Assembly (NCBI GenBank): GCA_003537575.1
Contig: DPRS01000049.1
Span: forward strand, 1-21,707
Direction of reading: 5' to 3'
DNA from: Oxalobacteraceae bacterium
Lineage (GTDB): Bacteria; Pseudomonadota; Gammaproteobacteria; Burkholderiales; Burkholderiaceae_D
Length of the DNA stretch: 21,707 bases
Positions 14,844 through 21,707 of this stretch are shown here, one piece after another (within the stretch, counting starts at the first letter, position 1; each line of letters begins with the position of its first letter). The translations under genes and the position numbers were made by a program. The notes below the pieces were generated by a model. The model had not been told where the DNA came from. It saw only the letters and a list, made by a program, of their open reading frames with translations, and ran no database searches.

Positions 14844-15785
14844 ATGAGCAAGTATCGCAAGCACCTGCCGCAACTGAAGGATCAGCTTTTCATGACCGAT
14901 GGCGGCCTGGAAACCACCCTGATTTTCCACAACCATATCGACCTGCCTTACTTCGCCGCCTTTGACCTCCTGAAGGATGCCGAAGGCACCGCCATTCTTG
15001 AGCGCTATTACGCGGACTATGCGGAAATGGCACGCAGTCGCGGCATCGGACTGGTGCTGGAAGCGCCGACCTGGCGGGCCAACGCCGATTGGGCGGCAAA
15101 ACTGGGGTATGACGCCGTGACGCTGGCGGATGCCAACCGCAAGGCAATTTCCCTCATGCTGCGCATACGAGACGCATACGAGACGCCGCAAACGCGCATC
15201 GTTATCAGCGGCTGCCTCGGCCCGCGCGGTGATGGCTACGCCCCAAGCGCCATGATGACGGCTGCCGAAGCCCAGGCTTACCATGCCCCGCAGATCGCCA
15301 CCTTTGCCCAGACCGATGCCGACATGGTGGCAGCGTTCACGATGAATTACGTGGAAGAAGCCATCGGCATGGTTGTAGCGGCAAAGGCCTGCGGCATGCC
15401 GGTCGCGATTTCATTCACGCTGGAAACCGATGGCCGCCTGCCTTCAGGCGATTCGCTGCAGCAAGCCATTGCCCGCACCGATGACGCCAGCGGAACGTAT
15501 CCCGCGTATTACATGATCAATTGCGCGCATCCCAGCCATTTCGACGCGGTGTTGCAGGACGGCGGCGCATGGCGGCAACGCATACGCGGCCTGCGCGCCA
15601 ATGCGTCGCGCCGCAGCCATGCGGAGCTGGATGAGTCCATCAACCTGGACGACGGCAACCCCGCTGAACTGGGCCTGGAGTACAAGGCCTTGCAAGCGAA
15701 ATTGCCCCGCATGACGGTGGTAGGCGGCTGCTGCGGCACGGACCATCGCCACGTGGAGGCCATCTGTCACGCCTTGCAGGGCTAA
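14844..15785 (+). CDS. Homocysteine S-methyltransferase family protein (MmuM/BHMT-like)
   Basis: A 313-residue protein of the cobalamin-independent homocysteine S-methyltransferase family, which moves a methyl group from donors such as S-methylmethionine or betaine to homocysteine. The three zinc cysteines are in place: C227 in INCAHP and C296-C297 in GGCCGTDHRHV. The N-terminus has MTDGGLETTL, typical of the family's first strand. I chose the ATG at 14844 because GGAG lies 6 bases before it; the ATG at 14832 has no such site. The donor cannot be told from sequence, and some members act on other thiols. It is divergent from the GlxA-type regulator, which probably controls it. A 3' fragment of the same gene recurs 3 kb downstream. 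Confidence 0.92.
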   Translation: MSKYRKHLPQLKDQLFMTDGGLETTLIFHNHIDLPYFAAFDLLKDAEGTAILERYYADYAEMARSRGIGLVLEAPTWRANADWAAKLGYDAVTLADANRKAISLMLRIRDAYETPQTRIVISGCLGPRGDGYAPSAMMTAAEAQAYHAPQIATFAQTDADMVAAFTMNYVEEAIGMVVAAKACGMPVAISFTLETDGRLPSGDSLQQAIARTDDASGTYPAYYMINCAHPSHFDAVLQDGGAWRQRIRGLRANASRRSHAELDESINLDDGNPAELGLEYKALQAKLPRMTVVGGCCGTDHRHVEAICHALQG

Positions 15786-15923
15786 GCATATTCAGCAATA
15801 CATGTAGCCATGGCGCATGGCTGCGCGAGTAAAGCCGACGGCACAATAAAGTTAACATCATGATAATTTTCCGGTATCCTGCCGCACGTGTTAATGAATG
15901 CGCCTCCTGCGCAGGACATCCAT

Positions 15924-16958
15924 ATGCCCCCAACTTTCGCAAAGCTCCTTTTCCGCCTGAGCCTCGGCATCGCCATGCTCAGCCTGTTCGGTCTGTTCCA
16001 GGGCCTTGGCGGCATTGCCGCTTCCAGCTGGGGTTGGATGATCGGTGCCGGACTTGTGCTGGCGTGGATCGCGCATGGCAGGATCGAGAAGCCGGCCGCC
16101 CCAGGAGATTTTGCAAGGATGCTGAACGACCGGCAGGCAAATGGCCCCCGGGATGCCAGCGGCCAGGCGCCGGATACCGAGTCGATTAATCGCGACAGGC
16201 AGACCGTCACCGTCATTGGCCTGTCCGGCGCAAGTGGCGGTTCGGGGATGGGGCGGGACTGGAAATGGCATGTCGCCTTGAAGCCCTGGCGGATCAAGGG
16301 AGAGCGTTTGCAAACAAGCGAACTCGAGGTGTGCATGCCGGGAGCGATTTCGAAAAAGGCATTCGACAAGCTGCAAGAGGATTTCCAGCGCGAGCAGATC
16401 GTCGAGCTGCAGGTGGTCGATTTGCGCGATGCTTCCTATGGAAATGGCAAGGAAGCCGAACTGGCAGCGATCCTGACGAGGGACGCAACAGACGAGGAAT
16501 TGCTGCAGGCGTTAGCCGACAGATCCAAACCGTTCGATATCGATATCGAAGGAATCGGCAAACTCGCCTACGACCCCGAAGAAGGCCATTTTATTGGCAC
16601 GGTCGCCTGGGCGGGCAGCCAGGTGCGGCTTCTTGTCGAAACGGACGACCGTGAGGAATTGTGCCGTTATAGCGATGCGCTACGCCCCTTGTTCACCGAT
16701 GCCACATCATGGAACAAGACCATCCGCGAATACGCCGCCGATGCGCTTCTGAAGGAAGAACACGCATCATTGCTGAAGTCGACATATCGCAGCCTGGATA
16801 AGCAGCAACGCATGCAAAAGCTTGTGGTGGAGATGCTCACGCTCATGGAAGACGGGGATTTCCTTGCCAGCTTTGCTGCCGACGAAATCGCCGATGACCT
16901 GGAGATCCATGCCCTCGGCAACATCCCGGAAGGCATGCTATCGATGGAAATTTACTAA
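15924..16958 (+). CDS. Membrane-anchored protein with a C-terminal DUF2262-like domain
   Basis: A protein of 344 residues from the ATG at 15924, chosen for the AGGA 7 bases upstream; a GTG at 15888 and an ATG at 15894 would add 12 or 10 residues without a ribosome-binding site. Residues of about 8-27 and 35-51 are two transmembrane helices (LGIAMLSLFGLFQGLGG and WGWMIGAGLVLAWIA), making an N-terminal hairpin anchor. The rest is soluble; from about 200 on, LAYDPEEGHFIGTVAWAGSQVRLLVETDD and what follows look like DUF2262, a domain of unknown function. No catalytic motif is seen. The last four bases overlap the convergent stop of the AraC gene. Its 5' neighbour is the methyltransferase gene, 138 bases away, but a functional link is not shown. 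Confidence 0.8.
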   Translation: MPPTFAKLLFRLSLGIAMLSLFGLFQGLGGIAASSWGWMIGAGLVLAWIAHGRIEKPAAPGDFARMLNDRQANGPRDASGQAPDTESINRDRQTVTVIGLSGASGGSGMGRDWKWHVALKPWRIKGERLQTSELEVCMPGAISKKAFDKLQEDFQREQIVELQVVDLRDASYGNGKEAELAAILTRDATDEELLQALADRSKPFDIDIEGIGKLAYDPEEGHFIGTVAWAGSQVRLLVETDDREELCRYSDALRPLFTDATSWNKTIREYAADALLKEEHASLLKSTYRSLDKQQRMQKLVVEMLTLMEDGDFLASFAADEIADDLEIHALGNIPEGMLSMEIY

Positions 16959-17827
16959 AGCGCTGGAAAAGTGTTTCCCTTCAACCACTCTCTCGGCGCC
17001 ATCCCCACCTTCGCCGCAAACGCCCGTGACAGCGCCGGCGGATTCGCATACCCGAGCTGATCCGCCAACAGTTTGATCGGCCGCCCTTCGCGCAGCCCGA
17101 CCTGCGCAAGCGCGATGCGGTAGCTTGTCACATAGTCCGCCGGCGTCTGCCCCACCACTTGCTTGAAGACTGTTGCCAGATTCGTGCGCGACATGCCAGC
17201 GCATGCCGCCAGGCGCTCCAGCGTCCATGCATCGCCCGGCGCTTCATGCACTGCCACCATCGCGCGTGCTATGCGCGGATCGGCGAGCCCGGTGATCAGA
17301 CCAGGCTTGATGCACGCTTCTTCTGGATGATCCAGCAGCCAGCGCAGCAACTGGATCAGCACCACTTCAAACAGCCGGTCCGCCAGCAGGTGCTGCCCGC
17401 AACGCACACGATCCGTCTCGGCAAACAGCAGCGCCAGCGCAGGGTCGAGCCCTTCCACATCGGCCAGGCGCAAACGGATCAACGGCGGCAGGCTGCAGGC
17501 AAGCGGATTGCCGGCGCCGCCTTCGAACTCGAGCGCGGCGCAGGTGAAGTCCGAGCCTTCTTGCGGCGGGTTATGGAAATGGTGGGTCAATGGTCGCGGA
17601 TAGAACAGCAGGGTCGGCTCATCCAGGACCAGCTTCTCCGGCACACCGGGGACAGTGTAATGCATCACCTCCATCCGGCCGCGCCGCAGCACATGCAGGA
17701 AGCCCTTGCCGAGGCTGCAGTCGAATTTCCGCAATCCGCAAAGGGGGCCAGTATGAAACAGATCGACGCGCACGCGAAAACGCATCAATAGCGCGGACAA
17801 TCGGTCAGTCGTCGAAGGTGCACTCAT
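16955..17827 (-). CDS. AraC-family transcriptional regulator with cupin-type N-terminal domain
   Basis: A 290-residue regulator. I start it at the ATG at 17827 (MSAPSTTDRLSALLMRFRV), since the frame further upstream opens only with TTG and runs into the repeat region. Residues of about 5-165 form an AraC_binding/Cupin_6-type sensor domain (LFHTGPLCG, LLFYPRPLTHHFHNPP). Residues of about 190-286 form the double HTH, with LAACAGMSRTNLATVFKQVV and LGYANPPALSRAFAAKVGMA. Regulators of this subgroup usually control a divergent oxidoreductase or detoxification gene; here that is the AhpD-like gene, and a two-copy 21-bp direct repeat lies in between. The 3' end overlaps the DUF2262-like gene stop by four bases in convergent orientation. 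Confidence 0.92.
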   Translation of the reverse strand: MSAPSTTDRLSALLMRFRVRVDLFHTGPLCGLRKFDCSLGKGFLHVLRRGRMEVMHYTVPGVPEKLVLDEPTLLFYPRPLTHHFHNPPQEGSDFTCAALEFEGGAGNPLACSLPPLIRLRLADVEGLDPALALLFAETDRVRCGQHLLADRLFEVVLIQLLRWLLDHPEEACIKPGLITGLADPRIARAMVAVHEAPGDAWTLERLAACAGMSRTNLATVFKQVVGQTPADYVTSYRIALAQVGLREGRPIKLLADQLGYANPPALSRAFAAKVGMAPREWLKGNTFPAL

Positions 17828-17872
17828 TTGAACGGAATGATACGAATATTGAACGAAATGATCCCAATGATA
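17828..17872. promoter_or_regulatory. Two direct repeats with 21-bp period, probable AraC-type operator
   Basis: TTGAACGGAATGAT begins at 17828 and TTGAACGAAATGAT at 17849, matching at 13 of 14 positions and spaced exactly 21 bases, two helical turns. A third partial copy CAATGAT follows at about 17865. Direct half-sites at this spacing are the normal AraC-family binding arrangement, and the site touches the start codon of the regulator gene, implying autorepression as well as control of the divergent gene. Confidence 0.65.
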
Positions 17873-17978
17873 CAACTTTGGCTCACATACTGCTGATCAC
17901 TGTCGAGGCCTGAGAAACCAGGCAGGCCGCTTCAGGAAACATCCAGATCGTTCAATTTTGTCTTTAAAAGGAAAAATT

Positions 17979-18515
17979 ATGTCTCGCGTCAATTTGAATA
18001 CCGAACTCGCTCCCGCTGCCAGCCAGGATCTGCTGAAGCAGATTCATCAGGCATTCGGCGCAACACCCAACATGTTCAAGGCAGTCGCCAATTCGCCGGC
18101 GGCACTGAACAGCATGTGGAATTCGTTCGGCGCGCTCGGCGGCGGTAGCATTGGCGCCAAGCTCGGCGAGCAGATCGCAGTGGCAATTGCCAACCGCAAC
18201 CGCTGCGAATACTGCCTTGCCGCGCATACGGTCCTCGGCAAAAAAGCTGGCGCCAGCGCCGATGAGATGGGCGACGCGCAGGTCGGTCGCGCTGCAGATT
18301 CAAAGACGGCCGCCGCCCTCGCCTTTGCGCTCAAGGTCGTCAACGAGCGCGCACAAGTGACGTCAAACGATGTCGCGGCGCTGCGCGAAGCTGGATTCAC
18401 CGACGAACACATCGTCGAGATCATGGCGCACGTGGCGCTGAATCTGATTACCAACTACGTCAATGTGGCGTTCGACGTCCCGGTGGATTTTCCGAAAATC
18501 TCGTTGCGCGATTGA
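17979..18515 (+). CDS. AhpD/carboxymuconolactone decarboxylase-family protein
   Basis: A 178-residue protein of the CMD/AhpD-like family. The redox signature CEYCLAAH (C76, C79, H83) follows E64 at the expected distance, which marks the peroxidase-type branch (alkylhydroperoxidase D-like) rather than the true decarboxylase. These proteins reduce peroxides through the cysteine pair or act on related electrophiles. The ATG at 17979 has AAAGGA 6 bases upstream. The divergent AraC-type regulator and the repeat between them suggest induction by a toxic or aromatic compound. The start of the protein, NLNTELAPAASQDLLKQIHQAFGATPNMFKAVANSPAAL, is typical of this subgroup; substrate and electron donor are not known. 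Confidence 0.9.
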   Translation: MSRVNLNTELAPAASQDLLKQIHQAFGATPNMFKAVANSPAALNSMWNSFGALGGGSIGAKLGEQIAVAIANRNRCEYCLAAHTVLGKKAGASADEMGDAQVGRAADSKTAAALAFALKVVNERAQVTSNDVAALREAGFTDEHIVEIMAHVALNLITNYVNVAFDVPVDFPKISLRD

Positions 18516-18536
18516 GTTGGCAAGCAAGAAGTATCC

Positions 18537-18581
18537 GGGGCAGGCCACGATTGTTTGGTGAATAAACCGTGGCCTGTCCCC
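18537..18581. repeat. REP-like imperfect hairpin
   Basis: GGGGCAGGCCACG (18537-18549) pairs with CGTGGCCTGTCCCC (18568-18581), with a single bulged base; the loop can close further by GTTT with AAAC. No T tract follows, so it is a poor terminator. The arm CGTGGCCTGTCCCC resembles the palindromic elements that accompany RAYT (IS200-like, REP-associated) transposases in many betaproteobacteria; this is from memory and is not proved by a second copy in the window. It lies between the AhpD-like gene and the methyltransferase fragment. Confidence 0.55.
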
Positions 18582-18593
18582 TATTACATCGTG

Positions 18594-18767
18594 CGCAGTC
18601 AGGCGGCGCTGGATGAGCCCACCGACCTGGACGATGGCAATCCCGTTGAACTGGGTTTGGAGTACAAGGCCTTGCAAGCGAAATTGCCCTGCATGACGGT
18701 GGTCGGTGGCTGCTGCGGAATGGACCATCGCCACGTGGAGGCCATCTGCCACGCCTTGCAGGGCTAA
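18594..18767 (+). pseudogene. Duplicated 3' fragment of the homocysteine S-methyltransferase gene
   Basis: This frame encodes RSQAALDE, then LEYKALQAKLPCMTVVGG, CCGMDHRHVEAICHALQG and a stop, and matches the end of the intact gene at about 15614-15785. By hand alignment there are about 14 differences over about 158 bases from CTGGATGAG to the stop, including one unbroken run of about 30 bases. The zinc pair CC is kept, but the barrel and the first zinc cysteine are absent, so no active enzyme can result. The homology starts within about 15 bases of the REP-like hairpin and stops at the stop codon. Confidence 0.85.
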
Positions 18768-19340
18768 TACAGGCAAACGAAGTGCCGGTCTGTCATTGCC
18801 GCACTGCAAGGCGAGTCATGCAAGGTGCATGTGTCGTACCACGGCTGCAATCAATCGTATAGCAGGATCGGCGACCAGTTTATCCGCAAGGCCGGCATCA
18901 ATGAATGGGCCGATACCAATCGCATGATCGTGCTCTACCCGCAAGCGATCGTGACGGCGGTCAGCAACAACCTGGGCTGCTGGGACTGGTTCGGGTATGA
19001 CGATCCGGACTATGCCAGGAAAAGTGGCCGCCAGATGGTAATGACCAAGCGCATGGTCGACCGCATCACGGCGGGCTACGCGCCGGTATCGGCACCGCAG
19101 TCTGTCACTGCCAAGGCGAGCGAGACGTCAGTGAAGTTATCCTGTGATGCGGTCAACGGCGCGACGGGCTATCACGTCTATCGTAACGGCGTACTGATGA
19201 ATACGACCCGCACGACTTCTGCGAGTTACCACGACGGCGGACTAACCCGCAGAACGACTTATACCTATACCGTACGTGCCGTTGCTGCCAATGGCAATCT
19301 GGGCCCGTATTCCAAGCCAGTTTCGGTGACGACTCGCTAA
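18768..19340 (+). pseudogene. C-terminal remnant of an extracellular PHB depolymerase with Fn3 domain
   Basis: After the stop of the methyltransferase fragment the same frame reads on as SCKVHVSYHGCNQSYSRIGD, then INEWADTNRMIVLYPQ and NLGCWDWFGYDDPDYA. This is the oxyanion-hole end of a type 2 poly(3-hydroxybutyrate) depolymerase catalytic domain, in which the lipase box precedes this part. The lipase-box serine and the rest of the triad are missing because the 5' end is lost, so the protein is broken. From about 19084 a fibronectin type III module follows (SAPQSVTAKASETSVKLSCD to KPVSVTTR) and the frame stops; a substrate-binding domain is absent. A GTG at 18825 could start a 171-residue ORF but lacks a signal peptide. 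Intact relatives degrade extracellular PHB. Confidence 0.75.
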
Positions 19341-19417
19341 CAGGGCTTCACTTGACGCCTAAGCCTGCCCTGCCAGTTCGTATGAGTCCTGCAGGGCGGC
19401 TGTCCCTTGGGCCCCTG

Positions 19418-20935
19418 TCAAGTTGGTGTCAATGAAGGGTTGCCCGAGGCAGGCATTGCGCCATCTCCCGGCGCCATTGCCCGAGCAAGACTCTCCACCC
19501 GGTTACGTCCAAGCTGCTTGGCACTATACAAGGCACGGTCAGTACGAGCCAACAAGGCATCGATGCTTTCGCCCTGCTGGTATTGGGCGACCCCGACGCT
19601 GATGGTCAGCGGCAGGCACAACTCATTGTCGCGGTATGGCGAAGCCTGGACGGCCGAGCGGATCTTTTCGCTGACCTGCAGCGCCTGCGCGAGGTCGCAA
19701 GGCATCATCACGATCAAAAACTCCTCCCCGCCCCACCGCGCTAGCACGTCGCTTTCGCGCAGCGCTTGCTTCACAGTCTGCGCGACCCAGGCGATCACGC
19801 GGTCGCCGGTCAAGTGGCCATGGGTGTCGTTGACGGCCTTGAAGTGGTCGAGGTCGAACAACACCACGGACATGGCTTCGCCATAGCGCGCCACCTGCTT
19901 CATCGTATGGTCGAACAATAGCGCCAGGCCCTGCCGATTGGACAGCCCGGTCAGGTGGTCGGTGGTCGCCATCTTTTCGATGCGGCGCTGGTAGCGGGCG
20001 ACGAACATGAGCATCAAGCCGAGCACCGCCAGCGTAACAACGGCGCCGATGGCGAGATTCACGCCGAAGATGCGGCGGTGGGCCAGCGTGGCGGAGGACG
20101 CGTTCTGCTCTACCACCAGGTACCAGCCAAGCTCCGGGATGAAACGGGTATTCAGCAGGAACAGCGCGCCTTGCCGCTTGTATTCCAGCTGCAGCGGAAC
20201 GGTATTGTTCGACAAAACGGTCGCAACCTGATCGTGCAGGCCGTCCCACTCGCGGATATTGCCCTTCTTTCCTCGATGTGCCGATCCGGTCAGCACGACA
20301 TTGCCCTGGTTGTCGAGAAAATAGATCTCGCGGTCGAACCGTTTCTGGTACGAGTCGATCAGGCCGCGCACATTGTCGACTTTCAGGCCGACGCCGGTGG
20401 TGCCGATAAAATTGCCCTTGAAATCGGATACCCGGTAATTGATGAAGATGGTCATCGCGTCGCGATTGGCCATGTCGGGATCGACATTGGTTTCGTAATC
20501 GCTCTTCATTCCCCGCACGCGGAAATACCATTGGTCGCGCAGCTCGTCTTTGCGCACGTTCTTGAGAATGCCGCCTGCATGGTAGTAGGTGCGCGATTGT
20601 TCGCTGACGAGGAAGGCGGTGAGCGTGTTGTAGCGCTGTTTGACTTCGGCCAGGTAGCGCGTGAGTTCCGTCGCGTCGTGCTCGCCGCGCAATAGCCAGT
20701 CACGCACGAACGTATCCTGCGCCATCAGCGAGGAAATGAAAACCGGCCGCAGGATATCCTTTTGTAGCTCGGAATAGATGTTGTCGCCGGTGAGCGGCAA
20801 TTCCTGGGCGGCGATATTGTCGCGGACGGCATTGCGCGATACCACGTAGCTGGCAATCGAGATCGTGAGAAAGCCGACCATGACCAGCAAAGTAATCCAG
20901 ACGATCAGGCGGGATCTGTAATTGAGACGCGGCAT
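19418..20935 (-). CDS. Membrane-bound diguanylate cyclase with Cache sensor domain
   Basis: A 505-residue protein. TM1 is at residues 10-32, a periplasmic Cache-type sensor region at about 36-285, TM2 at 291-313 and a GGDEF domain at about 325-485. The active site is RWGGEEF (GGEEF at 402-406), and RESD at 393-396, five residues before it, is the inhibitory I-site, so the enzyme should make cyclic di-GMP and be feedback-inhibited. DLDHFKAVNDTHGHLTGD carries the metal and nucleotide contacts. No EAL domain is present. The Cache domain probably binds a small extracellular ligand; which one is unknown. The gene stands alone, convergent with the PHB depolymerase remnant. The ATG at 20935 opens with an Arg-rich MPRLNYRSR before TM1, as expected for N-in topology. 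Confidence 0.95.
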   Translation of the reverse strand: MPRLNYRSRLIVWITLLVMVGFLTISIASYVVSRNAVRDNIAAQELPLTGDNIYSELQKDILRPVFISSLMAQDTFVRDWLLRGEHDATELTRYLAEVKQRYNTLTAFLVSEQSRTYYHAGGILKNVRKDELRDQWYFRVRGMKSDYETNVDPDMANRDAMTIFINYRVSDFKGNFIGTTGVGLKVDNVRGLIDSYQKRFDREIYFLDNQGNVVLTGSAHRGKKGNIREWDGLHDQVATVLSNNTVPLQLEYKRQGALFLLNTRFIPELGWYLVVEQNASSATLAHRRIFGVNLAIGAVVTLAVLGLMLMFVARYQRRIEKMATTDHLTGLSNRQGLALLFDHTMKQVARYGEAMSVVLFDLDHFKAVNDTHGHLTGDRVIAWVAQTVKQALRESDVLARWGGEEFLIVMMPCDLAQALQVSEKIRSAVQASPYRDNELCLPLTISVGVAQYQQGESIDALLARTDRALYSAKQLGRNRVESLARAMAPGDGAMPASGNPSLTPT

Positions 20936-21082
20936 AGGGCAAAGTGAAGTGGCAAAAAGCTCAACATTCTACTCTGCACATGCGTTGCGCCACTAATCTG
21001 ACATAATCGCGGTCTGTCACTTGCGCCGTTTATGGCCAGAGAGCCTTACACATCGATCTGAAAACCGACTGTGCGCCGATGC

Positions 21083-21106
21083 TGATTGAGCAGGTGATTG
21101 AGCAGG
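21083..21106. repeat. 12-bp perfect tandem repeat in the glcB upstream region
   Basis: TGATTGAGCAGG occurs twice in direct succession (21083-21094 and 21095-21106). It lies in the 308-base gap 20936-21243 between the divergent diguanylate cyclase and glcB genes. Otherwise that gap shows an AT-rich stretch close to glcB (21130-21240) where the glcB promoter must lie, but I could not place a convincing -35/-10 pair and saw no gene or terminator. Confidence 0.5.
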
Positions 21107-21243
21107 TGAGATAGCCAGGAACCTGCCAAGCATTACATAACAAATAATCACAAATACATTGCTTTTTACTCACAGAGTTTGAATTAAAATATCCAATAAA
21201 GTACACCCGCCCGCAATTTTTCTTTCTTTAATACGATCCACTT

Positions 21244-21707
21244 ATGCCTACATCCGCTACGCCCCGCACCACAGAGCACAGCCTGCAAGTTGCCACCGTT
21301 TTGCACCAGTTCATTGAGACCAAGGTCCTGCCCGGCACCGGCATTGCGTCCGCCGACTTCTGGAAAGGCTTTGACGCCATCGTCGCTGACCTGGCGCCGA
21401 AGAATATCGCCCTGCTGGCTGAGCGCGACCGCCTGCAACTGGAGATGGATGCCTGGCACAAGGCCAACCCCGGCCCGATCGCCGATATGCCCGCCTACCG
21501 CGCCCATCTGGAAAAGATCGGCTACCTGGTGCCGAACCCCAAAAAGGCCAAGATCACGACCAGGAACGTGGACGCCGAGCTGGCCGTGCAAGCCGGTCCG
21601 CAACTGGTGGTGCCGGTGCTGAATGCCCGTTACGCGCTCAACGCCGCCAACGCGCGCTGGGGCAGCCTGTACGACGCGCTGTACGGCACCGATGTGATCT
21701 CGGAAGA
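21244..21707 (+). CDS. glcB: Malate synthase G, N-terminal part
   Basis: The first 154 codons are in the window; the gene continues to the right (the family is about 720 residues). LLAERDRLQLEMDAWHKANP, AYRAHLEKIGYLVP and GPQLVVPVLNARYALNAANA with RWGSLYDALYGTD are hallmarks of malate synthase G, the monomeric isoform that condenses glyoxylate with acetyl-CoA to malate in the glyoxylate/glycolate route. The catalytic residues are further downstream, outside the window. The start at 21244 gives MPTSATPRTTEHSLQVATVL, a normal N-terminus with a short extension; no good Shine-Dalgarno sequence precedes it. It is divergent from the diguanylate cyclase gene. Confidence 0.93.
   Translation, partial: MPTSATPRTTEHSLQVATVLHQFIETKVLPGTGIASADFWKGFDAIVADLAPKNIALLAERDRLQLEMDAWHKANPGPIADMPAYRAHLEKIGYLVPNPKKAKITTRNVDAELAVQAGPQLVVPVLNARYALNAANARWGSLYDALYGTDVISE

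Noticed and set aside
16955..16958. Four-base overlap of the stops of the DUF2262-like and AraC genes as evidence of a misannotated end
   Set aside because: Both ends are complete and typical for their families; short convergent overlaps are common in compact genomes.
19364..19397. GCCCTGC...GCAGGGC stem between the PHB depolymerase remnant and the diguanylate cyclase gene as a terminator
   Set aside because: Seven base pairs with a 17-base loop and no T tract on either strand.

Overview
The window looks like chromosome of a betaproteobacterium, most likely Burkholderiales and plausibly Oxalobacteraceae. This rests on GC-rich core genes with strongly biased third positions, the order alaS - NUDIX - tusA-like leading towards etfB, a proteobacterial GlnRS and a glcB-type malate synthase. 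It is an inference from gene content, not from a database match. No rRNA, tRNA or CRISPR array was seen.

Left part (1-8480), almost all on the minus strand: the first codons of etfB, a 25-282 gap holding its promoter and a possible tiny ORF, then alaS-NUDIX-tusA as one apparent operon. Next come a glycerophosphodiester phosphodiesterase whose start codon lies directly behind a strong terminator, an orphan branched-chain-amino-acid-type periplasmic binding protein, a periplasmic alpha-carbonic anhydrase with a long N-terminal extension, a small one-TM protein and an unrecognised secreted protein. glnS (8676-10448) runs divergently on the plus strand and ends in one or two terminators.

Middle part (about 10.6-13.6 kb) is visibly AT-richer and looks like an accessory insertion. 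It holds an HNH-nuclease protein with an unrecognised C-terminal domain, a relic of an IS5-family transposase, and a translationally coupled pair: a RloA/AriA-like AAA ATPase followed by a 162-aa protein of unknown function. Inverted repeats lie just upstream of the ATPase gene. This is the best candidate in the window for an undescribed system, probably anti-phage defence.

Right part (13.64 kb to the end) returns to GC-rich sequence. A GlxA-type AraC regulator is divergent from a homocysteine S-methyltransferase gene. After a membrane-anchored DUF2262-like protein comes a second divergent pair: a cupin-type AraC regulator and an AhpD/carboxymuconolactone-decarboxylase-like protein, with a 21-bp-period direct repeat between them that looks like the operator. 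Downstream is a scar region: a REP-like hairpin, a duplicated 3' fragment of the methyltransferase gene, and the C-terminal part of a type 2 extracellular PHB depolymerase with an Fn3 domain. A Cache-GGDEF diguanylate cyclase (minus) and the 5' end of malate synthase G (plus) close the window.
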